A program made the position numbers and the translations under genes. Below the pieces are notes generated by a model. The model ran no database searches and had not been told where the DNA came from. It saw only the letters and a program-made list of their open reading frames with translations. Positions 1-5,731 of a stretch of 12,327 bases of DNA are shown one piece after another. Origin of the DNA: Chloroflexota bacterium (GTDB taxonomy: Bacteria; Chloroflexota; UBA6077; FW602-bin22; JACQUS01); assembly GCA_016210125.1 (NCBI GenBank), contig JACQUS010000531.1:1-12327 (forward strand), in the 5' to 3' direction. Numbering within the stretch: the stretch's first letter is position 1; every line of letters starts with the position of its first letter.

Positions 1-186
1 CGCCAGCGCCTCCGCGAGGTCGACGTGCAGCGGCACCCGGGCCGGCCACTCGGCCGGCACCACGGCCGGGTGCGCGCGCACCACGCCGGCGACCAGTGCC
101 AGCTCGCCGTCCTGTCCGATGGCGCGCGCGACCTCACGCCCCATACGGCCGAGTGCCCCGGCTATGGCCACACGGATCGCTGCCAT
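1..186 (-). CDS. dapB: 4-hydroxy-tetrahydrodipicolinate reductase, N-terminal part
   Basis: Only the first 62 codons are present; the frame runs open off the left edge. DapB reduces 4-hydroxy-tetrahydrodipicolinate with NAD(P)H in the cytoplasm, in the diaminopimelate/lysine pathway. The visible part starts MAAIRVAIAGALGRMGREV. It holds a beta strand and then the glycine-rich nucleotide-binding loop GALGRMG (residues 10-16), which is the DapB signature; the next strand is ELALVAGVV. The start is supported by a GGGAGGGG ribosome site at 191-198 on the minus strand, with GGAGG 6 nt from the ATG. The gene is divergent from the tatA-like gene across a 402-base gap. Diaminopimelate genes near RNase J and FtsK/SpoIIIE are a known arrangement in Gram-positive-type bacteria, which fits this locus. 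The catalytic and substrate-binding part lies outside the window. Confidence 0.88.
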   Translation of the reverse strand, partial: MAAIRVAIAGALGRMGREVARAIGQDGELALVAGVVRAHPAVVPAEWPARVPLHVDLAEALA

Positions 187-269
187 GGTGCCCCTCCCGC
201 CGCGCCACATCCTTGTGCAAGCGACCGCCCTGGGTGGAGATGCCCCACCCCACCTCCCCAACAGGGTTC

Positions 270-324
270 CCAGAGGGGGCTTTCCTGCCTCTGGACTCCC
301 CCTTCCCGCGCCGGGAAGCGGGCC
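270..324. repeat. Structured dispersed repeat, copy 1
   Basis: It matches 3150-3204 at 48 of 55 positions by hand alignment, including a perfect 32-base stretch (293-324 against 3173-3204). It folds into two hairpins. The first has a 7-bp stem CCAGAGG/CCTCTGG (270-276 with 288-294). The second is CTTCCCG-CGC-CGGGAAG at 302-318. Compared with copy 2, one base pair of the first stem changed on both sides (A272/T292 here, G3152/C3172 there), so pairing is kept while the loop has drifted. It is probably a REP-like element rather than a terminator, since no T-tract follows on either strand. Confidence 0.75.
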
Positions 325-436
325 CCCGAGGATTAGGTCATCCCCCTCCGCCTTTCAGGGGCACCGATGCGCGTTGGGGCATCTCTTTACGGTATCCCGC
401 GCGCCTGTGGCAACAGCGCTGGAGCGGATTGTACCC

Positions 437-442
437 TATACT
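437..442 (+). promoter_or_regulatory. Possible -10 box upstream of the tatA-like gene
   Basis: TATACT matches the sigma-70 -10 consensus at 5 of 6 bases and is AT-rich against a very GC-rich background. It lies about 150 nt before the tatA-like start and points toward it. No good -35 hexamer lies 16-18 bases upstream and there is no TG extension, so this is only a candidate. Confidence 0.3.
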
Positions 443-588
443 AGGAGCGGGCGATGCTTCTGCCACACACCGGCAGCGCGACTGGGTGAACGTCGAGGCC
501 GAACGACACCTCAGCCTTGGCCTAGTCTCGACTGCTTTGCGCGTGCGAAGCGGAGGACGACGGGTGAGATAAGGCCTGGAGGACGCAC

Positions 589-879
589 ATGCCGTTCAAC
601 CTTGGAGCACCCGAGCTGTTCCTGATCCTCATCGTCGCGCTGATCGTTTTTGGCCCCGGGAAGCTCCCCGAAATCGGCGGCACCCTCGGCAAGACCATCC
701 GCGAGTTCCGCCGCACGTCCAGCGATCTGACCGCGGAGCTGACGCGCGAGGCCAGGCTGCTCAAGGACAGCGCGTCGCTGGAGACCCGGCCGGCCTGCCC
801 GACGTGTGGCGCCGGCGTCGAGGGCGGCGCCAAGTTCTGCGGCCACTGTGGAGCGAGCCTCACAGCCAAGACGCCGTAA
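589..879 (+). CDS. tatA: TatA/TatB-family protein with C-terminal zinc ribbon
   Basis: This 96-residue protein joins a twin-arginine translocase TatA/B module to a zinc ribbon. Residues 8-22 form a short membrane helix (ELFLILIVALIVFG), followed by the family hinge FGPGKLPEIG (21-30) and an amphipathic helix with charged residues (about 31-60). TatA-family proteins assemble with TatC to move folded proteins across the cytoplasmic membrane. Residues 70-87 add two cysteine pairs, C70-P-T-C73 and C84-G-H-C87, spaced as in rubredoxin-like zinc ribbons; ordinary TatA lacks these. GGAGGA at 578-583 lies 5 nt before the ATG. No tatC or other tat gene is visible. The cNMP-binding gene starts 12 nt downstream, so the two are probably one transcript. 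I cannot decide between TatA and TatB function. The ribbon may bind a partner or nucleic acid. Confidence 0.85.
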   Translation: MPFNLGAPELFLILIVALIVFGPGKLPEIGGTLGKTIREFRRTSSDLTAELTREARLLKDSASLETRPACPTCGAGVEGGAKFCGHCGASLTAKTP

Positions 880-891
880 TGAGGGGATGGG

Positions 892-1350
892 ATGGCAGGT
901 CCGGCCGCGCCGAGCAGCCCTGTAGACTTTCTGAGCACGGTTAGTCTGTTCAAGACGTTGCCGCACGAGGTGCTGGAGGACCTAGCGTCGACGACGGTCG
1001 AGCGCCCCTACCCCGCCGGCGCGGAGATCATCCGCCGTGGCGAGCCGGGCGACGGCCTGTACATCGTCCTGGCCGGCCTCGTGCAGGTCTGTGCGACCGA
1101 GGGCGCCACGGGCGACGAGCGCGTGGTGGCGGTGTTCGGCCCGGGCGAGGCCTTCGGCGAGCTGTCGCTGCTCGACGGCAAGCCGCGCTCGGCCTCGGTC
1201 GTGGCCTCGTGGAGCGCCCGCTGCCTCTTCCTCCCCCGCGATGCCTTCCAGACGCACCTCGACCAGCATCCCGACACGGCGCGCGCCTTGCTGCGCGTGC
1301 TCGCCGCGCGGCTGCGCGAGATGGACCGCCGCCTGGCCCAACGGTCGTGA
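892..1350 (+). CDS. Cyclic-nucleotide-binding domain protein (Crp-type, no HTH)
   Basis: This 152-residue cytosolic protein is essentially one cNMP-binding beta-barrel. Helix-forming residues 13-33 (FLSTVSLFKTLPHEVLEDLA) lead into the strands, GAEIIRRGEPGDGLYIVLAG (43-62) is the classic first half, and FGELSLLDGKPRSASV (88-103) is the phosphate-binding cassette. E90 and R99 sit where the family contacts the ribose and cyclic phosphate. After the barrel only a C-helix remains (LLRVLAARLREMDRRL, about 132-148). There is no helix-turn-helix, so it is not a complete Crp/Fnr regulator; full-length members have about 220 residues. It may be a partner-binding sensor or bind the ligand as part of a complex. 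The ligand, if any, is unknown. It lies 12 nt after the tatA-like gene and shares the strand with rnj. Confidence 0.85.
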   Translation: MAGPAAPSSPVDFLSTVSLFKTLPHEVLEDLASTTVERPYPAGAEIIRRGEPGDGLYIVLAGLVQVCATEGATGDERVVAVFGPGEAFGELSLLDGKPRSASVVASWSARCLFLPRDAFQTHLDQHPDTARALLRVLAARLREMDRRLAQRS

Positions 1351-1357
1351 GCGCAGA

Positions 1358-1366
1358 TGGTATACT
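1358..1366 (+). promoter_or_regulatory. Extended -10 promoter candidate for rnj
   Basis: TGGTATACT contains the TGn extension directly before a TATACT box (1361-1366). An extended -10 can work without a good -35 box, and none is seen here. It starts 7 nt after the stop of the cNMP-binding gene. Transcription would begin near 1373, giving a leader of about 45 nt that holds the palindrome at 1387-1404. Confidence 0.5.
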
Positions 1367-1386
1367 TCAGGATGTGGCATACGACA

Positions 1387-1404
1387 TCTCTCGGCGCCGA
1401 GAGA
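1387..1404. promoter_or_regulatory. 18-bp perfect palindrome in the rnj leader
   Basis: TCTCTCGGCGCCGAGAGA is self-complementary over all 18 bases. As DNA it could be an operator just downstream of the candidate promoter. As RNA it folds into a 7-bp stem with a GCGC loop. Its 3' arm covers most of GAGAGAG (1399-1405), the only purine-rich ribosome-site candidate before the rnj start, so folding could mask translation initiation. The regulatory role is inferred; the palindrome is directly visible. Confidence 0.6.
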
Positions 1405-1405
1405 G

Positions 1406-1435
1406 CTTAGCTCGCCCATGCTTAGCTCGCTCATG
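1406..1435 (+). repeat. 15-bp tandem duplication carrying the rnj start codon
   Basis: CTTAGCTCGCCCATG (1406-1420) is followed directly by CTTAGCTCGCTCATG (1421-1435), with a single C/T difference. Each unit ends in an ATG in the rnj frame, so the duplication gives two possible starts five codons apart. The conserved protein begins just after the second copy. Confidence 0.9.
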
Positions 1436-3094
1436 ACGTCACACGATCGCGTGCGGGTCTTCGCGCTAGGTGGCGTCGCCGAGATCGGCAAGAATATGCT
1501 CGCCGTCGAGTGCGGCGAGGACTTGCTGCTCGTCGATTGCGGCGTCCGCTTTCCCGAGGAAGACCTCCTCGGCATCGACCTCGTCATCCCTGACATCGGC
1601 CATATCATCGAGAACCGCGCGCGCCTGCGCGCCATCCTCCTGACGCACGGGCACGAAGACCACATCGGCAGCCTGCCGTATATCCTCCCGCAGCTCGAGG
1701 ACGTCCGGCCGCCCATCTACGGCACCCGCCTCACGCTCGGCTTGGTGCGCACGAAGCTCAAGGAGTTCAAGCTGGAGAGCTGGCCGCAGATCGAGCTGCA
1801 GCCGGGCACGCGGGTGATCGTGGGCGCACTGCAGATCGAGCCCTTCCGCGTCGCGCACAGTATCCCCGACGGCGTGGGCTTCGCCCTGCACACGCCGGCC
1901 GGCGTCATCGTCCACACGGGCGACTTCAAGCTCGACCAGACGCCAGTGGACGGCCGGCCGACGGACGTCGCCAAGCTGGCCGAGCTGGGCCACCGCGGCG
2001 TGCTCCTGCTGCTCTGCGACTGCACGCGCGTCGAGTCGCCGGGCTACACCCCGTCTGAGCGCTCGCTCTACGACAGCTTCGACACGGTGTTCGCCAACGC
2101 GGGCGGGCGGCTGATCTTTACCACGTTCGCCTCGAACATCTCGCGCATCCAGCAGATCCTGGACACCGCCTATCGCTTTGAGCGCCAGGTGGCCGTGGTC
2201 GGCCGGAGTATGGAGAACAACGTCGCCGTCGCGCGCGAGCTCGGCTACCTGGACGTGCCCGAGCGCACGCTCGTTCGCCCCGACGATCTCGGCAAGCTGC
2301 CTTCGAAGCAAGCCGTCTTCATCACCACCGGCAGCCAGGGCGAGCCGACCTCGGTGCTGTCCCGCATCGCCAGCAATGACCATCGGCTGATTCGCCTCCA
2401 GCCGGGCGACACCGTGGTCCTGTCCGGCACGCCGGTGCCGGGCAACGAGCTGGCCGTCGACCGTACGATCAACAACCTCGTCCGGCGAGGCGCCGAGGTG
2501 ATCTACAACGCGCTGATGCCGGTGCACGTGTCCGGGCACGCCGCCCAGGAAGAACTGAAGCTGGTCCTCAACCTCGTGCGTCCGCGCTACCTGATCCCCG
2601 TGCACGGCGAGCCGCGCCACCAGGTCCGGCTACGGCGCGTCGCGCAGGAGGTCGGGCTGCCGCCGGACCACGTGTTCATCCTCGAGAATGGCGACGTCGT
2701 CGAGATGGACGCGCAGGGCGCGCGGCGCGCCGGCGCCGTCGCCAGCGGCTCGGTGCTCGTGGACGGGCTGATGGTCGGCGACATCAGCTCGGTCGTGCTG
2801 CGCGATCGGCGGCACCTCTCGCGGGACGGCTTTGTCCTGGTGAGCGTGGCGGTGGACAAGCACACTGGCGGTCCGCTCGCTGAGCCCGACATCGTGTCGC
2901 GCGGCTTCGTCGCCGCCACCGACGGCCTGTTCGCCGACGCGCGGCGCATCGTGCGCGAGACGATCCAGGCCCAGGCGCCGGTCGAGGTCGAGACAGCCTT
3001 TCTGAGCACGAAGATACGCGAGGCCCTAGCCCGCTTCCTCTACGAGCAGACCCGCGGCCGCCCGATGATCCTGCCCATCATCACCGAGGTGTAG
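1418..3094 (+). CDS. rnj: Ribonuclease J
   Basis: RNase J is a zinc-dependent metallo-beta-lactamase/beta-CASP nuclease with 5'-3' exonuclease and endonuclease activity, acting in mRNA decay and rRNA maturation. From the 1418 start it has 558 residues, close to the usual length of about 555. The metal motif HGHEDH is at 77-82. Further ligands are H147 (AHSIPD) and D169 (HTGDFKLD). The beta-CASP part shows the SGH motif HVSGH (370-374) and the third histidine motif PVHGEPRH (H396). The C-terminal domain ends in PMILPIITEV. The frame is open much further upstream, but that stretch overlaps the cNMP-binding gene in another frame and is not RNase J-like. The start is ATG 1418 or ATG 1433, both inside a tandem duplication; GAGAGAG at 1399-1405 favours 1418 slightly. 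It is followed by ftsK after 276 bases. Confidence 0.96.
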   Translation: MLSSLMTSHDRVRVFALGGVAEIGKNMLAVECGEDLLLVDCGVRFPEEDLLGIDLVIPDIGHIIENRARLRAILLTHGHEDHIGSLPYILPQLEDVRPPIYGTRLTLGLVRTKLKEFKLESWPQIELQPGTRVIVGALQIEPFRVAHSIPDGVGFALHTPAGVIVHTGDFKLDQTPVDGRPTDVAKLAELGHRGVLLLLCDCTRVESPGYTPSERSLYDSFDTVFANAGGRLIFTTFASNISRIQQILDTAYRFERQVAVVGRSMENNVAVARELGYLDVPERTLVRPDDLGKLPSKQAVFITTGSQGEPTSVLSRIASNDHRLIRLQPGDTVVLSGTPVPGNELAVDRTINNLVRRGAEVIYNALMPVHVSGHAAQEELKLVLNLVRPRYLIPVHGEPRHQVRLRRVAQEVGLPPDHVFILENGDVVEMDAQGARRAGAVASGSVLVDGLMVGDISSVVLRDRRHLSRDGFVLVSVAVDKHTGGPLAEPDIVSRGFVAATDGLFADARRIVRETIQAQAPVEVETAFLSTKIREALARFLYEQTRGRPMILPIITEV

Positions 3095-3370
3095 AGTCCT
3101 TCTCGAAGAGAGTCTGGGCAGGCGGCCCCGCCCCGCTCCCCGGAGGTCTCCGGAGGGGGCGTAGCCCCCTCCGGACTCCCCCTTCCCGCGCCGGGAAGCG
3201 GGCCGGGGGCGCAGGCCCTCTCCGTGCCGCTTCTCATCCCTAATGGTCGCGGCCCGCCATGGGGAGAACCCAACTGTCACCGACCTGTCGTGCAAGCGAT
3301 GCCGCGCGCTCCCGTATCATCGTAAGGGGCGACTCGGCGAAGGTGCGAACGCCCCGCAGGAGGTCCGCGC
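3095..3370. other. Intergenic region between rnj and ftsK
   Basis: It holds copy 2 of the structured repeat (3150-3204), then a C/G-rich stretch with no gene. A TATCAT hexamer at 3315-3320 could be a -10 box for ftsK, but it has no convincing -35 box. AGGAGG at 3358-3363 is the ftsK ribosome site. The hairpin at 3150-3174 might slow or stop transcription after rnj, although no T-tract follows it. Confidence 0.6.
3150..3204. repeat. Structured dispersed repeat, copy 2
   Basis: This is the better-formed copy of the element at 270-324. The first hairpin is a perfect 11-bp stem, CCGGAGGGGGC (3150-3160) with GCCCCCTCCGG (3164-3174), and a GTA loop. The second is CTTCCCG-CGC-CGGGAAG at 3182-3198. 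The sequence after the first stem is ACTCCCCC, not a U-run, so a classical intrinsic terminator is unlikely. It starts 56 nt after the rnj stop. Confidence 0.75.
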
Positions 3371-5728
3371 GTGCTTAGCCGGTCCGCATCCCCGCACGGC
3401 CGCAGCCGCAGCGCGCGCCGCGCGCCCCCTCAGCCACCGTCCCGCCGCGTGCGCCCGCGCCGGCCGGCGGTCTGGTGGCGGCATCCGCGTGCCGTGGCCG
3501 TGTGGGCCGCGCTGGCGCTCGCCGGCGCGTGCCTCCTCCTGCTGCTCCTGTGGGACCATCCGCGAGTACGCCCGCTGCTCGACGCCGCCGGGCCGCTCGC
3601 AGCCGCGGCCCCGGCGGCGCTGGTGTGGGGCGCGGCCGTGCTGGCGCTGCGGGCCCTCGGCGCGCAGGCGCTCCCGCCCCTGCCGCGCCTGGCCGCGTGG
3701 GGCGCCCTGTACGTGCTCGCCTTCGTGGCCGCGGGCGCGGCCACGAGCAGCCTAGCCGGCTTGCCACCGGCCCACCTCTACGCGCTGCTTCTTCAGCACG
3801 GCGGCGTCGCGCTGGCCTCGGCGGCGCTGGCGACGGTCCTCAGCGCCACGCTCGCCCTGGCCCTCGCGTACAGCAACGTTCGCGCCCTCGGGCTGGCCCG
3901 CGGCGCCGCGCGGCTCTGCTGGGCCGCGCTAGGGCGCGGCCGATGGGCACTGTCAGCGCTCGCTGGGGGCCTCGCCGCGGCGACTCGCCGAGCCTACCGT
4001 GCGCTGCCGCGCCTGGCCATCGCCATCGGCAGGGCCGGCGCGCGGGTCGCTGCGGCGCTGCGCGGCAGCGCACGGCGGCCACGGCCGCCCCTGGCAGAGT
4101 CCTCCGATGCACTGCCAACGAACGATCACCTGCCGCTGGCCGGCTCAGAAGACGAGCCCATGACGGAGACCGCGCCGGCCGTGCGAGCACGGCCGGCCCA
4201 TGCGCCGGTCCCCCACGACGCGGCACAGCCGGCGCCGCCGCTGGCCAGGCCCGGGCAGTGGCAGGCCCCGCCGCTCACGCTGCTCGACCTGCCGCCCGAG
4301 AACGGCAGCGCTCAGGGGTCGGCCGAGCGCGTCGCGCACGTCGAGCGCAAGATCGAGCGCACGCTGTCCGAGTTCGACGTGCCCGTCAAGGTTGTCGACG
4401 TGCGCCTGGGTCCGACCGTCACACAGTTCGGCGTCGAGCCCGGCTACCGCGAGCGCCGCGACCGCAAAGGTGCGCTGGTGCGCCGCGAGCGCGTCAAGGT
4501 GCGCGAGATTCTGGCGCGCCAGCACGACCTGGCCCTGGCGCTGGCCGCGCCGACGATTCGCATCGAGGCCCCGGTGCCCGGCCGCCCGGTGGTCGGCATC
4601 GAGGTGCCGAATCAGGCCAAGGCCGTCGTCTCGCTGCGCGCACTGCTCGAGACCGACCAGTTCCGCCGCTTGCGTGAGCGCGCCCGCCTGCCGCTGGCCT
4701 TGGGCGAGCACCTGTCGAAGGAAGCGATCGTCGCCGACCTGGCGAAGATGCCCCACCTGCTCATCGCCGGCGCGACCGGCAGCGGCAAGAGCGTGTGCAT
4801 CAACGCGCTCCTGGCCACGCTGGTGATGTACCACACGCCGGACACCTTGCGCCTGCTACTGGTCGATCCCAAGCGCGTCGAGATGACCGCCTACCAAGAC
4901 CTGCCGCACCTCCTAGCACCGGTCGTCGTAGATGTGGAGAAGACCGTCTCGGCGCTGCGGCTCGTCCTCCAGGAGATGGACCGCCGCTACCGCGCCTTCG
5001 CCGAGGCCGGCGTGCGTAACATCGACGGCTGGAACCGCCTCAGCGGCCAGCACCCACGCCTGCCCTACATCGTCGTCATCGTCGACGAGCTGGCCGACCT
5101 CATGATGCTCGCGCCGGACGAGGTCGAGCGGGCGATCTGCCGCCTGGCGCAGCTTGCCCGCGCTACCGGCATCCACCTGGTTGTCGCCACGCAGCGGCCG
5201 TCGGTCGACGTCGTCACCGGACTTATCAAGGCCAACATCCCGACGCGCATCAGCTTCATGGTCACGTCGCAGGTCGACTCGCGTACCATCCTCGACATGG
5301 GCGGCGCGGAGAAGCTGCTCGGATCGGGCGACATGCTGTACATGCCAACCGACGTGGCCAAGCCGCTGCGGCTTCAGGGCACCTACGTGTCCGACGACGA
5401 GATTCAGGAGCTCGTGCAGTTCTGGACGCGCCAGGGCCGGCCGCAGTTCGCGCCCGACTTCGCCAACCTGCCGACCTGGTCGCCGCACGACGACGGCTCC
5501 GAGGACGACGACCTGTACGAGGCGGCGATCGAGCTGGCCCAGCACCTGGCCGATGAGGGCAAGGACGTGTCGGTCTCGTACCTCCAGCGGCGGCTGCGAG
5601 TCGGGTACAATCGAGCCGCGCGACTGAAAGAGCGCCTCCTCGCCGAAGGCATGCTCGGTGACCTGCCGGACGAGCGGCAGACACTAGAGCTGGCCCGCGC
5701 CGGCGAGGCCGACGAACGCGACGAGTGA
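3371..5728 (+). CDS. ftsK: FtsK/SpoIIIE DNA translocase
   Basis: This 785-residue, membrane-anchored, hexameric ATPase pumps chromosomal DNA through the closing septum. After a basic N-terminus, four hydrophobic segments lie at about 41-61, 74-96, 107-127 and 144-166. A proline- and charge-rich linker runs to about 320. The motor starts near ERKIERTLSEFDVPVKV. It has Walker A GATGSGKS (467-474, K473), Walker B IVVIVDEL (D572, E573) and the FtsK signature GIHLVVATQRPSVDVVTG. The C-terminal winged-helix gamma domain (about 730-765, VSYLQRRLRVGYNRAARL) reads polar DNA motifs in this family. The start is GTG at 3371, chosen for the strong AGGAGG 7 nt upstream. murE follows after 3 nt, so the two are probably translated together. 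All motor motifs look intact. Confidence 0.96.
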   Translation: MLSRSASPHGRSRSARRAPPQPPSRRVRPRRPAVWWRHPRAVAVWAALALAGACLLLLLLWDHPRVRPLLDAAGPLAAAAPAALVWGAAVLALRALGAQALPPLPRLAAWGALYVLAFVAAGAATSSLAGLPPAHLYALLLQHGGVALASAALATVLSATLALALAYSNVRALGLARGAARLCWAALGRGRWALSALAGGLAAATRRAYRALPRLAIAIGRAGARVAAALRGSARRPRPPLAESSDALPTNDHLPLAGSEDEPMTETAPAVRARPAHAPVPHDAAQPAPPLARPGQWQAPPLTLLDLPPENGSAQGSAERVAHVERKIERTLSEFDVPVKVVDVRLGPTVTQFGVEPGYRERRDRKGALVRRERVKVREILARQHDLALALAAPTIRIEAPVPGRPVVGIEVPNQAKAVVSLRALLETDQFRRLRERARLPLALGEHLSKEAIVADLAKMPHLLIAGATGSGKSVCINALLATLVMYHTPDTLRLLLVDPKRVEMTAYQDLPHLLAPVVVDVEKTVSALRLVLQEMDRRYRAFAEAGVRNIDGWNRLSGQHPRLPYIVVIVDELADLMMLAPDEVERAICRLAQLARATGIHLVVATQRPSVDVVTGLIKANIPTRISFMVTSQVDSRTILDMGGAEKLLGSGDMLYMPTDVAKPLRLQGTYVSDDEIQELVQFWTRQGRPQFAPDFANLPTWSPHDDGSEDDDLYEAAIELAQHLADEGKDVSVSYLQRRLRVGYNRAARLKERLLAEGMLGDLPDERQTLELARAGEADERDE

Positions 5729-5731
5729 TCG

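Larger units (their letters stand above)
187..588. other. Divergent intergenic region between dapB and the tatA-like gene
   Basis: This 402-base stretch holds no convincing gene. The open frames crossing it have no family motif, poor initiation sites and the composition of noncoding GC-rich DNA. It contains one copy of a structured repeat (270-324), an 11-bp perfect inverted repeat flanking that copy (237-247 and 375-385), a TATACT hexamer at 437-442 that may be the -10 box for the rightward genes, and a small hairpin at 534-551 shortly before the tatA ribosome site. I see no clear promoter for dapB. Confidence 0.7.

Noticed and set aside
534..551. Hairpin GCTTTGC-GCGT-GCGAAGC before the tatA ribosome site.
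   Set aside because: The stem needs a G-U pair and is short; there is no further support for a regulatory role.
1037..1417. N-terminal extension of the rnj frame by up to 127 codons.
   Set aside because: It overlaps the cNMP-binding gene in another frame, is low-complexity S/R/A-rich, and RNase J proteins of normal length start at 1418 or 1433.
1466..2620. Long leftward open frame (384 codons) opposite rnj, and similar ones opposite ftsK (4145-4834) and murE.
   Set aside because: They lie antisense to genes with intact catalytic motifs, are rich in R, A, G and H as expected from reading GC-rich codons backwards, and show no family motif.
3150..3174. Intrinsic terminator after rnj.
   Set aside because: The stem is strong, but the next bases are ACTCCCCC on one strand and GAGACC-like on the other, without a T-tract. 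The same element occurs at 270-324 where no gene ends, so it is called a repeat.
3315..3320. TATCAT as -10 box for ftsK.
   Set aside because: The hexamer is 5 of 6, but no -35 box lies 16-18 bases upstream and there is no TG extension; too weak to list as a promoter.
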